A stretch of DNA of 64,000 nucleotides from Molanna angustata (Eukaryota; Arthropoda; Insecta; Trichoptera; Molannidae). The stretch lies in the NCBI GenBank assembly GCA_963576475.1, contig OY754981.1:16232341-16296340 (forward strand). The letters are read 5' to 3'. Shown here piece after piece: positions 9,666-19,845 of the stretch. Both the position numbers and the translations under genes were made by a program. The notes beneath the pieces were generated by a model that was not told the origin of the DNA, made no database searches, and was given only the letters and a program-made list of their open reading frames with translations. Positions within the stretch are counted from its first letter, which is position 1. Every line of letters starts with the position of its first letter.

Positions 9666-12410
9666 GGGCCGGTATTTCAGTCGGCCCTTAGGAGTTTAAC
9701 TCAAGTTTAACAAAAATATTGCGTACCTATTTCAGTACCTAATCTTCCCTTAAATACGTCACTAAACGACAAATATTTAACTCAACGTTTCTGGCGGATC
9801 GCGTGTCTTAATCTTGAGTTAAGTATCGTTTCTAGTCTTTTTTCGCCAGGTGGCGTACTAATCGCCGCACGCTTTAATGTTTTATTTAATTTTATACTAC
9901 AAATAACTATGCATAATAATAATAATCATGATTTATTTTTGTTGTTAAAATAAAAGACTTGATATAGAAGTGGTTCATGTATGTAAAATTTATTTTCTTT
10001 TTTACATAATTATAATGTATTGCCTGACAACAAACGAAATAAACTGTCAGCCATAATGAAACGTCAGGCACGCATTTTAATACTTTATTTTTCCGATGTT
10101 TTTTCATCTCACTTTTTAAATTGATCCATCCTGTTTCTATATATATAATGTGTATTCTGAAATTTTCTACATAAGACATTATTTTACCATTATCACTTAG
10201 TTCCATATCCATCTGTAAAATATACATACATTTTGCATTGAATCATATGTACTACGCACGTGTCAATGACATTTTGTCACTTCAATGATTGATTTTAATT
10301 AAAAAAAAACATCGATCGGTATAAAAAATTGAAAAAGTAACATGCTGTGTAATAAAACAAATAAAATAATGTGTTGTTATAATAATCTGCATATAAATAA
10401 AGTAGACCTCGTAAGATTGTCGTTCTGGATTTGCGAATGTTTGTGCACGGCTATATTCATGTCAGTCTGCCTGCCCTTGAAATCTTCCTATGTAAAAATC
10501 GGCAAATTTACAGTAGAGCAAAAAACTTATAATATCATATTTTTATAATATTACATTTGAAACAGTATAAAAACACAAAACCTCGCGAGCTGATGTGTTT
10601 TTTTTAGTATTTTCAAAATAAAGTAAGTTTAAATGTTATATAATAAGAATTAAAGAATGCATTTTTGCTTTACTCGCTGAGTCGCCAAAATTGATTTATG
10701 TGAATATACCCTTACGGTGATTATAATGCCAACGTAAAGATGTGTTGGTTCCCGTCAAAGCCAGAGCTCAAAAGGCACGAAATAATGAAATCCTACATAG
10801 GGAGAGGGAACAATTTACACGGAACAATTTACACGGAACAATCGTTCCTTTTGCATTGTGGGTATGATTTGCTTTACTTGCATCGTTTCACCGATTTAGC
10901 TGTCAATATAGGTGATTCTTTACAAGTGGCCTACAACGCCAATTATATTGATTTTTTGTTTAAAGATAGACAATATTAAACATATTACGGGAAAAATATT
11001 ATTTTTTTGTGGAACGCTTAAATTTTTTAAAAAAATATACGAAAAAATTATATAAAGGAACATAAATGGTGGGTTTTCGACATCTATCGGCAAATTTTCA
11101 AATTTATGAAAACATAATATAAAATCATTTTTGCAAAAAACAACTTTTTTCCTACGAAATTTTGTATAATAGGAATACAGTTTAAAAAAATATAAAATTA
11201 CAAAATATTTAAATACCTTCTGCTTTCGTGTCAGGTATTGAAATTTAATTATTACTTAATTATGGAGTATTATTCAAATGACATCCCAAAAGCGCCGCAA
11301 TGCGTTCAAAAATATAAGTTTTCTTCCGGTGAGAATAATATCGAATAGAAATAATAAGAAGGTCATCAAAATGAAATATTATTATTAACAATTATTGATT
11401 ATAAAATAATGTATGCTGTGCACGTCACAACTTTAAAAACACATTCGTTCTATATGGGCAACCCAAAGTTTGAATCAATTGGACTAACATAAATAAACAA
11501 AATACTTATTTAAAAACAATTGAATAAATTGATATTATTTATCTTAACTAAATGTCGAAGAATAATAAAATAACATTACTTACTGATTTTCAAAACATAA
11601 GTAGGTACCGGCCTACAAATCTATTTTTTAAAGTTTAAATTTAAACTAAAATATAATTAGGTATTATATGTCTATAACCAAAATGAGGTAAATAACTACA
11701 TTTTGATGATGGAGAATAGAGTGCTGTTACTCATCATAATATGCCCATGATACACAAATCGAAGATGCAGGTCGATAAATTGCAGCATCCAGAGTAATAA
11801 ATTTATCTTCCCACGGCACTCACGGTAAAGGGCAAGCGTTCGTTCTTCCTCGCGGGTGCTCAGGTTGACGGGGTCAAGTCTTCAATGGACTTAGAGGCGG
11901 TGCGTGTGGCTGGGGCCATTTGTCCATGCGGAGTAGTCGCAAAAACAACACTGGTAATGGACTGGAAGCCCGCACCTTGTGGAGTCCACTAGGTGTTGAG
12001 GAAAAGTGTTGTCGATAAATACTGCACCGAATATATTTTTAAGTACCTACCATAAAAGCTCCGCTTCATTTCGTTGCATGAACCGCCGAAGGCGGTCATT
12101 TACCGCGCAGCGGTAAAAAGTTGGCTGAAAGCCCTAGCTTAGAAGCTGAGCGAAGCGATGCTTCTCAGCTAGTAAAATAATATTTAGTCACAGCTTCGCG
12201 TCACGTAGGTATCATTTAAGGTTATTGACAATTTGACAGATGTGTTATAGACAATAACCATAGAAAACGTAAAATATATCTATAGTTGAAGATTAAGTAA
12301 CTGACGTTTCATTTTGCACTGAAATACGCGAATGAAATTTAATCTTCCCTTAACTTTTAACTTGGATTACTAAATCCAACGATTTAAGGGCCAACTGATA
12401 TCTCGGGCCG
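9666..12410. mobile_element. Possible 2.7 kb TIR element (or two related ends)
   Basis: The left end GGGCCGGTATTTCAGTCGGC (then CCTTA) and the reverse complement of the right end, CGGCCCGAGATATCAGTTGG (then CCCTTA), match over most of about 26 bp, and both continue into AATCTTCCCTTAA-type sequence. Inside are only short frames (9907-10227 -, 10342-10548 +, 10740-10979 +) with no transposase signature, and a GC-rich hairpin cluster. It could be a non-autonomous DNA transposon. A target duplication was not convincing, so two solo MITE ends cannot be excluded. Confidence 0.4.
12082..12172. repeat. Cluster of three GC-rich hairpins
   Basis: Hairpin 1: ACCGCC-GAA-GGCGGT at 12082-12096. Hairpin 2: TTTACCGC-GCA-GCGGTAAA at 12099-12117. 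Hairpin 3: CTAGCTTAGAAGC (12134-12146) against GCTTCTCAGCTAG (12160-12172), 12 of 13 pairs with a 13-base loop. The GC content stands out sharply from the AT-rich surroundings. Confidence 0.75.
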
Positions 12411-12824
12411 TTAAAAAATTAAAATACTGAGTTAACTATGTTTAATTTACGCTTTATTGTTGTAAACCTACTTGTCAACACAGTATTGATTCTGTTAAAG
12501 AGGACGAAAGCCCTTGAAACTTGTGTTAATACACTTTTCACTTATTTGAATTCATTTCCAAAACGTCAGCACTTCTATCATTGTGTATCTGTACTATTTT
12601 TTATTTTTTTTATTTTTATAATAAAACATGTTTAGGTAAAAAATTTCTTCAGAGATTTTCGGGTCTGAATATATTAGACGATTTACATTTTATTATTCGA
12701 AGTCTATCAAAAATGGATACGAGTTTTTTGACAAGCCAAATATATATTTGTAGCCCGAAAATTATTAGGTACTATTCAATTAAGGTCATGAAGGTAGTAA
12801 TAGGCGACGAGAAAAATAGTGGCT

Positions 12825-13203
12825 AAGCTCAAGTGGTATTTTGCGAGACACGTTGCTAGACTACAAGACCAGATGTGGACACACGCGATGGTCTTCTTCT
12901 TCTTCTTCTTTCCCCTTAGCGCTTTTGTCCCGTTTCTATCGGGGTACGCTTTGACCATGATCCTGGAATTGGCGAGTCTGGTTATTACATTGAAGCGACT
13001 GCCACCTGACCTTCGTGACCCTTAGAAAGGGGAAACAGACAAATTGGATCATGGCTACACATAGCTAGTGATATAATGGTCTAATGATATAAAAAGAATT
13101 GGTGATTGGATGCAGAAGTCGCAAGACAGAGATATATGGAGAGGTATGGGGAAGGCCTACGTTCAACAGTGGACAGAAATGGCAAAAATCTAAAAATGCA
13201 ATG
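12825..13203 (+). pseudogene. RTE-type LINE C-terminus interrupted by another repeat
   Basis: Before the break (12825-12892) the frame reads VAKLKWYFARHVARLQDQMW. After the break (13084-13195) it resumes as RIGDWMQKSQDRDIWRGMGK, then AYVQQWTEM. Together they match the tail of lepidopteran RTE-type LINE proteins (a K-L-K-W..HVAR block, then a D-R..W-R..G-E-A-Y-V-Q-Q-W block), with the basic middle segment missing. The inserted or replacing segment, 12893-13083, begins with tandem TTC. Confidence 0.65.
12893..13083 (-). repeat. Retroposed repeat with (GAA)n tail, minus orientation
   Basis: Plus strand starts (TTC)n, TTTCCCCTTAGCGCTTTTGTC, then GGGGTACGCTTTGACCATGAT and GTTATTACATTGAAGCGACTG. 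In sense orientation it ends in (GAA)n, as a LINE/SINE 3' tail would. It splits the LINE C-terminus around it. Similar (TTC)n beginnings occur at 13472 and 56205. Confidence 0.5.
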
Positions 13204-13465
13204 GAACAAAACAATACAAAAATTTTTAATTTATTTATTTATACATCTTCTTATACATAATATAAACAAATATAATTGTACACTGGTGGGCTTATTGCCA
13301 TTACGCAATTCTTCCAACCAACCAGGTTACAAAGTATGACAACATTGTGTATGTACAACAGCAAATAAATAAGAGTAAAATAAATCAAAGAAAATACATA
13401 TAACACTTAAATACTAAATATTAAATCTTACAGGGTAAAACTTATTACATTTTATAGATAAGTAA

Positions 13466-13765
13466 AAATCCTTTTCTTTTTCTTCTTTTGTTTAGACCTT
13501 TGGGCCTGTTTAAGAGAGACCTGCTCCTCCTGCGAAAGAGACTTATAGCAATCTATATTTTTGGTGGTCTACCGCGATGGCGGATTCCGTGTGCAACACG
13601 ATATGGGGAAGTTTGGTACTCTCCATCCTTTGGACGTGACCATACCTCCTCCGATGCCTATCTCCAACTGATGATATCATCAACCTCAAATATCTCCCTA
13701 ATTATGGTGTTCCTCTCTCGGTCTCTCGTGATCTTGCTTTATAAAGTCAAAATAATTGTGTATTT
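13466..13765 (-). repeat. LINE-like 3' fragment beginning with TTC/TTTC runs
   Basis: Antisense reading of a GC-richer block (CTACCGCGATGGCGGATTCCG and CTCTCGGTCTCTCGTGATC). The minus strand gives arginine-rich segments like LINE C-termini but with several stops. Family not identified. Confidence 0.35.
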
Positions 13766-14729
13766 CTAATGTTAGGTACCTATTTAAAACGAGTGATAAA
13801 TTGCTCCGGGGGAACCTTATAAATTAAGGCACCAGTTTATTGATAGCTGGGTTCAGACTACACATAGCATGAAATATGACTTAATTTTCTAGTAATGGAT
13901 GATTTCGTAGCTATACTATAAGCATACTTTACAAAAATCTATGTACAGTGGCAGGTTTTCATCGTGTGATGGAGCTTTTATGCCTACCACAGCGATGATG
14001 TGGAATATATTTTGATAATAAACTGTTGTAATTATAAAATAACATTTAGGTACCGTTTGATGCTTCCATTTCCATAAATTCATATTATCTTGTTTATGCC
14101 ATCCCTTCAATTATATATTATAATTTCGTAGGCAGAAAAAGAGAGCGGTGTGTTTGTTTGTACTTATATAAATAACATTTAATAATTACAAAAAGAAAAT
14201 TTAAAGCAAACACGTTCAGTTGGAAAATTGCGCTTTAGAAAACACCAAAGATGGATGACACAACGAAATAAAATTTTTAGCACAAAACAAAACATATTAT
14301 TTTATTTAGAATAACACAAAAAAGCAGTACCTACCTATATTTCAAAATTTTTTAAACATTGACAAGGAATGAATAACTGGTAGTTGAAGTTTTCTTAAAT
14401 TTTCACCGTAGTTTACACCGCCATGGAAACCATCACAGTGATTACGATATATGTAATGTAGGTACACTCTACATATAGATGATTTTAGTAGTAAATAAAA
14501 CAATGTTGTATTTTTTACTACTCCTTTGTGTTTACTTTTTGTATTTGTTTGTGTAATTAATGTATGTACACTTATCTATTATTCCTATCAATATGTAAAT
14601 GCCCCATTAAAAGTACATATATACATAGCTGAATCTAGTGACTGAAAACATGATATTATATTAAAACCGCCTAATGCACTATGAAGGTACACGTTAGTAA
14701 GGATAACTATCGCGTGCGTTAAAAAGGGT
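13766..14729. other. AT-rich spacer, no gene seen
   Basis: No supported exon. Only a short lysine/tryptophan-containing minus frame (13916-14110) without features. Confidence 0.4.
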
Positions 14730-15302
14730 TTATACGTGATTTAAATTCTTGGAAAGCCAAAATTTGTTCATCTTTTGTATTTTAAGAACAAACCTTACTT
14801 GAAATGTTGGTAATAATATTTTATCATTATTTTTGTGTTGTGATTTATTGTTAATTTTAGTTGTGACATTAATATTATTATTGTTGTGTTTTGGGGTTAT
14901 TTTCGCTATGGTATTATTAATATTATTATTGTATTGTTTGTCATATAAAATGTTCTTCCAGGTACTAGGCAAACGAACTCCGTCGTCCCGATTGTTCATT
15001 ATATCCCTTCTCTTATATATTTCTATAGCTTCCCTGTAAATTCTGAGAGGTTCACTGTTTAAACTTGCTATTATTTTTGAATGGTCAAAATCTATTGTAT
15101 GTCCTTCTGTGAGCGAGTGTTGTACAAGTGAGGATGTAAGTTTTTTGTTTCTCATGTCGACTCTGTGCTCCGCTATTCGTGCTTCAACTTTTCGATTGGT
15201 TCTTCCTACATAAGTCTTATTGCACGATCCGCACGGTATTTCATATACTCCATGAGCTTCAAGTGGAATGATGTCTTTCGGGTTTATATTAAAATAAAAC
15301 AA
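14730..15302 (-). CDS. Penelope-like element GIY-YIG endonuclease fragment
   Basis: 190-codon minus-strand frame. Residues about 15-80 form a GIY-YIG nuclease domain of the Penelope type: HGVYEIPCGSCNKTYVGRTN gives the G-V-Y..T-Y-V-G variant of GIY-YIG with the CxxC-like PCGSC insertion, then RKVEARIAEHR with the catalytic Arg and His-containing helix, and a later SLTEGHTIDF..RIYREAIEI block. In Penelope elements this domain is fused to a telomerase-like RT and nicks target DNA. The N-terminal RT part is missing; it starts directly at the edge of the palindrome (15284). After an asparagine-rich linker (about 115-170) the frame leaves the normal C-terminus, which is preserved in the copy at 16577-16811. 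Non-functional as it stands. Confidence 0.85.
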   Translation of the reverse strand: MFYFNINPKDIIPLEAHGVYEIPCGSCNKTYVGRTNRKVEARIAEHRVDMRNKKLTSSLVQHSLTEGHTIDFDHSKIIASLNSEPLRIYREAIEIYKRRDIMNNRDDGVRLPSTWKNILYDKQYNNNINNTIAKITPKHNNNNINVTTKINNKSQHKNNDKILLPTFQVRFVLKIQKMNKFWLSKNLNHV

Positions 15303-15335
15303 TTTGTTTTAGATTCTACGTGTATTTATAAGTTC

Positions 15336-15374
15336 GTCGATAGCTATTTCGCCTTGCTAGGGCATCTTCAAGAC
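15336..15374 (-). ncRNA. Hammerhead-ribozyme-like motif, left palindrome arm
   Basis: Mirror image of the motif at 16182-16220; see that entry for the core and stems. Confidence 0.4.
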
Positions 15375-16181
15375 TATGACGGCGTGGAGTTTCTGTCGGG
15401 TTATATAGGTAGAGGGTTGAGCTTACAATTTTTTTGATTGGTCAGTATCTATAAACAGAGTATTAAACAATGGCAGTGGGTGGAGACTATAGTTAGACTT
15501 GACAATTGACTGACCAATCCCTAAATATGTTTGTATACAGGTAGTTATATTTGTTTATTGATATAGTTCTAAGAATTTTATTTTATTAGTGGGTTATTTT
15601 CTAGGTATAATGTTTGTTTATTTGTGGATATTACAATATAATATGTATTTTGCGGTACAGCTAGATAGAGGTAGTTATATTGTTTTATTGATGTATTTCT
15701 TATGTATTTATTTATTTGTATAATGGCTATTCTTTTGATGTTAAAATATTTGAATTTTGAGAGGTTCCAGGGAAGAACTTCTTCCCTGGAACCTCTCAAA
15801 ATTCAAATATTTTAACATCAAAAGAATAGCCATTATACAAATAAATAAATACATAAGAAATACATCAATAAAACAATATAACTACCTCTATCTAGCTGTA
15901 CCGCAAAATACATATTATATTGTAATATCCACAAATAAACAAACATTATACCTAGAAAATAACCCACTAATAAAATAAAATTCTTAGAACTATATCAATA
16001 AACAAATATAACTACCTGTATACAAACATATTTAGGGATTGGTCAGTCAATTGTCAAGTCTAACTATAGTCTCCACCCACTGCCATTGTTTAATACTCTG
16101 TTTATAGATACTGACCAATCAAAAAAATTGTAAGCTCAACCCTCTACCTATATAACCCGACAGAAACTCCACGCCGTCATA

Positions 16182-16220
16182 GTCTTGAAGATGCCCTAGC
16201 AAGGCGAAATAGCTATCGAC
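16182..16220 (+). ncRNA. Hammerhead-ribozyme-like motif, right palindrome arm
   Basis: Order of parts: stem I strand GTC (16182-84), core TTGAAGA (consensus CTGANGA with C3 changed to T), a bulged T, stem II GCC/GGC with a 7-base loop, GAAA (16206-09), a palindromic stem III overlapping it (ATAGCTAT), the ATC cleavage-site triplet ending at 16217, and stem I partner GAC (16218-20). Penelope elements are known to carry minimal type I hammerheads with such very short palindromic stem III. The C3 substitution makes activity doubtful. Confidence 0.4.
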
Positions 16221-16280
16221 GAACTTATAAATACACGTAGAATCTAAAACAAATTGTTTTATTTTAATATAATTTAAAAT

Positions 16281-16600
16281 GGAATTCTACTACGTAAATT
16301 ATCCACAAGTTCTTTCGGGTTTCTTAGAAAGGTTGATATTTTATTTGTTGTGCTGAAAACGGTAGGTACGTATGTTATTTTTGTTTAATAGACGGCTGAT
16401 TTTATCGGTGACGCCTTTGATATATGGTAGTCGGGCTGTTGATAATGGTGTTTCATTGGATTTTTCTTTCACTGTTTTTGGACTCTTTAATGCTTTGTTT
16501 ATTATATAGTCTGAGAAACCATTACAACGTAGAGCATTTTTCGTGTATTCTAATTCTTGTTTTTTATGCTCGTGGTTTTTCGTTTGCCTAGTACCTGGAA
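16281..16600 (-). pseudogene. Penelope-like RT C-terminal remnant
   Basis: Minus strand from about 16580 downwards reads KNALRCNGFSDYIINKAL, then TARLPYIKGVTDKISRLLNK, then after a frameshift near 16360 STTNKISTFLRNPKELVDNL. Penelope-like proteins have an L-P-Y-I-K-G-V-T-D-K-I-x-R-L-L motif just before the endonuclease domain. The frame stops at IPF next to the palindrome; in an intact element the GIY-YIG domain would follow, and it is indeed found at 14730-15302 on the other side of the palindrome. One frameshift plus the 989 bp interruption make it a pseudogene. Confidence 0.75.
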
Positions 16601-16990
16601 GAACATTTTATATGACAAACAATACAATAATAATATTAATAATACCATAGCGAAAATAACCCCAAAACACAACAATAATAATATTAATGTCACAACTAAA
16701 ATTAACAATAAATCACAACACAAAAATAATGATAAAATATTATTACCAACGAACACGACAGCAGGTGGGCGTGTCACAAGGAGCCAATCACGTCGCGCTA
16801 ACAATATTTGACATAAGCGGCCATCTTGTACGCTACGAGTCACTTGACGGTGAGCTTTCAGTGTGAGTAGACGTGTGTCGCGCGCGTGCTCTACGTTAAG
16901 TCCTTGAAAATGCCTGGTGATATTCAGGCGAAACGTCGGAAGACAAATGGTCTTAGTCAAGACCTATCGATGCATTTTATTATGAACGTT
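16577..16990 (+). pseudogene. Inverted Penelope-like 3' end (C-terminus and 3' UTR)
   Basis: Plus-strand frame ending at 16811 repeats the asparagine-rich linker of the 14730-15302 copy (RLPSTWKNILYDKQ, then NNNI..) and continues into the normal end AGGRVTRSQSRRANNI and stop. It is followed by about 180 bp of 3' UTR containing TTGAAAATGCCTG..CAGGCGAAACGTC. It is joined back to back at about 16577 with the minus-strand RT remnant, so at least two copies in opposite orientation meet here. Confidence 0.75.
16901..16940 (+). ncRNA. Hammerhead-ribozyme-like motif in Penelope 3' UTR
   Basis: Stem I TCC (16901-03)/GGA (16938-40); core TTGAAAA (consensus CTGANGA with C3 to T and G8 to A, which would still allow a 3-8 pair); stem II GCCTG (16912-16)/CAGGC (16925-29); GAAA (16930-33); palindromic stem III ACGT (16933-36); cleavage triplet GTC ending at 16937. 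Confidence 0.4.
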
Positions 16991-18729
16991 ATTAAAAACC
17001 GAACCAAATACAGTAAAATGATCAGGTTCATGTTTTAATTTCCGAAATACAAAAGAATCATGGAAAACATTGATACGAAAACAATATTGTGCTACGTATC
17101 TGCTTTTTGATTCCTGTTGAAAGTTAATTTCATTTCTAGGTAAAATTATAATTTTTAGCCCATCTACTATTTAAGGTCACCAGCCGCCACTGACTCCACA
17201 CCACAGTACTGGAAACACGTACGGTTAACCAGTTATCCATCTTGTACTTTTTTGACATATTATTGTATTAATAATAATTATATTTATCAAATTTGATTAA
17301 AGCTTAATTGAAACAAAAGCAATATGTTTTCGTTCCGTTTAAATGTGATTTTTTGATCACAAAACCGATAGGCAAAATAATTTTTTATCTTTTTTCGCCT
17401 ATACAGGCGAAAAAGGTCTCACAAAATCAATTTAATAAAGACTAGGTTTGCAAATTTGTTGACATTTGGGCGTAGAGAATGATAAACTGAGACAATATTT
17501 GACACAGATGTACATACAAGATTATCGGGTCACAAAATAACGTTGAAATCGTTTTTAACGAGACACGAAGCGACATTAACTAACGTTTCGACATTATTTG
17601 ACATTTACTCAAGTTTGACATAAGTTCCTACCTACTCGCATTGTGTACCCATATTTTGAAGAACATGTTAAATGACAAGTGACAAACTTCGTCTTGTGTA
17701 TTTTTATATGGTTTTATAGACAAAACCACTGTTTAGGTTAGGTTAGCTTGATATTAATTATTTTATTTGATTCACGAACGAAAAGATGCTTCAAGGCGAC
17801 GGGGTAGTGTTCGAGTTACTCTTGGGATGCTCATCATGTCGTACCGACTTGGGATTGCATTCCAGCAGGATTTTTGCGGATTTACTGAAAAATTGCTGGA
17901 TACGCGCTGGTTCCAGAAATTTTTGAATTTTAATAAAAACTAAAATATTTGCTAAGTATAAGACAATTTTGTTGTAACCTTGTATTAAAAGATGTTACAT
18001 TTCTCCTCAATAGTCTTCATTTTATCGTGTCAAATTATTACATCGATTAATGTTTTTGTACAATAAGCAAAAGATGTTTCCATTGCATTGACTTATTTCC
18101 ATATTGGTAAAACTCCAAATGTATATTGATTATAACTTATAACTTTTTTGCAAAAAAAATTTTTTTTCTTTTAAATGTATATATATTTATTTATTTATTT
18201 CTTTACGGTAAAATATAACCATTAACATAAAAAAGTACAGAATAAAGATACATCACATCATCTTAAGTTAAAAATATAAAAATCAAAAAGTATACATATA
18301 TGTATATGAATATAATTGAAAATAAAAATAGTTGTTCCTTATTTAGAATTAGAATTCTTATTCAAATACAAATTATAAAAAGATAAAAAAAACAAAGAAA
18401 GTAATAAGAATACAAATAGGTACATAAGTATAAAAATCAAGAGAAAGACAAAAAATATAAAAAATATAGGAAACATATAAAATAGAAATGAAAAATGAAA
18501 AAAATAGAAAAAAAACACAATTTAAAATGTTACGAAAACAATACTGATCTCAGTTCAATCTTCAATTTGTATAAGCTTACATTGAAAATGTCAGCAACAA
18601 AGGCATACTCATTCTCCAAACGATGAATTCTGGGAAACGGAGAATGTATAACTAGGTATATATATAACTAGGTATTTTTTCTTGATGATTCTATGTGATT
18701 ATTCTATCGTGAACATTTTTTTAAAAGTA
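16991..18729. other. AT-rich, no gene seen
   Basis: No open frame of coding character. GC-richer patches near 17800-17880 and short TTGACA/TTTGACATT words look like old repeats. 18180-18540 is very A-rich with (TTTA)n. Confidence 0.4.
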
Positions 18730-18899
18730 TGAATTTGTCCTTGTTAAACTAGTACATATACATCTTCCTACATTCCCTAAATTAAGCATTAATGCTTGTG
18801 CTATAGGTGAACGAAATCGGTCGAGGCATGAGGATTCGAACTCGCGACCACCAGATTACTAGCCCAGCGTGCTAACCGCTTTGTCATCGACCCATCTAA
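18730..18899 (-). mobile_element. tRNA-derived SINE, family A (minus copy)
   Basis: The minus strand begins with a tRNA-like head GGGTCGATGACAAAGCGGTT (A box TGACAAAGCGG) .. GCTGGGCTAGTAATCTG .. GAGTTCGAATCC (B box) .. CTCGACC. It continues with GATTTCGTTCACCTATAGCAC and the body TTAGGGAATGTAGGAAGATG..GTTTAACAAGGACAAATTC. It matches the plus copy at 26227-26400 throughout. The tRNA part has an AGT anticodon in the loop, suggesting descent from tRNA-Thr. Confidence 0.75.
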
Positions 18900-19739
18900 A
18901 TGACCCATCTATGTAGGGGTTGTTACAATTTTACATGGAATCTTAATTATTCATTAACAAGCCTTTAATTTGGAAAATTATTTGGAAAACTTATTGATTG
19001 CGGTCCGCGATGCTGGATCCCGCACATTTTGCCGAAAAATTTGCTGGATTGCTGGATATGGGATCCAGCAATTGCATCTTTGTTTACGTTTTTCGTAATA
19101 TTTTTTAATAATACCTACATGTTTTTTTCCGATTTACTATACATAACTCAAAACTAAAAAAGCATTGAAACATGTTTTCTTTAAAAAAAGGTATTTTCTA
19201 AATATATACACTGGTCCATTACGTTTTAACGAAAAACGTTGAAGAAAAGGCCAAATTGCAATAAACCCGCCACTTGGAAGAAAGTGTTTATTTTTATTTG
19301 AAATAAAAAAAGCTCGTCATTATCAAAAATAAAAATTTAATATATAAAGTTGACTTCAATGTGTACAGGATTAGGTTCAAAAATTTCCGCTTGTGGTTTA
19401 TTTTCAAAGCGTAGATATTTCGTAAAAAAGATTAGCTGTGTCGTCTAAAACCTCATTCAATATGTAGGTATTAAGACACACAGTGGACATTAATATCCCC
19501 TAAAACCACACCACAGAGAAAATCTAAAATATTTACCTCACGTAGGTATTACCATCATGGGTCGACACCAAATGGATGTTTGGTGAATAGGAAAATAGAA
19601 TATTTATATTAAATAAAGATAGTTGCATTAATGTATTAAGATTAAATAGGATTGAATTAGTAAAATATCTGATATTCGACCTTAGATAAAATGTTTTGAT
19701 ATAATTGAAACATACATATTATATTTTTTGTAACAGATT
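18900..19739. other. AT-rich, no gene seen
   Basis: Contains GGATCCAGCA-type words repeated near 17870 and 19010-19070 (GCTGGAT..), probably an old repeat. No exon supported. Confidence 0.35.
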
Positions 19740-19845
19740 TTTAATTATCTCAATAGAGACGAAGTTGGAATATTTACTGTAGGAGAACCGGGAAATCAAG
19801 GCACCTACAGGGCTTACGACCTGTCAATGTTTCCGCATATGCAAT
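19740..19845 (+). repeat. Partial copy of the foldback MITE
   Basis: TTTTTAATTATCTCAATAGAG, GACGAAGTTGGAATAT, GGAGAACCGGGAAATC and CTACAGGGCTTACGACCTGTC match the left arm of the element at 21062-21328. Confidence 0.6.

Larger units (their letters stand above)
15284..16272. repeat. 989 bp perfect palindrome, centre 15778
   Basis: The left arm (15284-15777) and right arm (15779-16272) are reverse complements at every place checked: the centre CCAGGGAAGAACTTCTTCCC, the AACCCACTAATAAAAT stretch, the GGATTGGTCAGTCAATTG stretch, and the outer GTTTTATTTTAATATAA. There is only one unpaired centre base. Each arm, read outward, ends in a Penelope-type 3' motif (..CTTGAAGATGCC..GGCGAAA..) and an AT tail. 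Two 73-codon mirror frames (15578-15799 -, 15757-15978 +) differ only at the centre. It separates Penelope RT remnants on the right from the endonuclease frame on the left. It may be two head-to-head inserted 3' ends, or an assembly or replication foldback. Confidence 0.9.

Noticed and set aside
12581..12826. 81-codon frame before the LINE remnant
   Set aside because: AT-rich frame without family features; only its last part overlaps LINE sequence.
15578..15978. Two nearly identical 73-residue proteins on opposite strands
   Set aside because: Mirror images created by the palindrome; no family motif.
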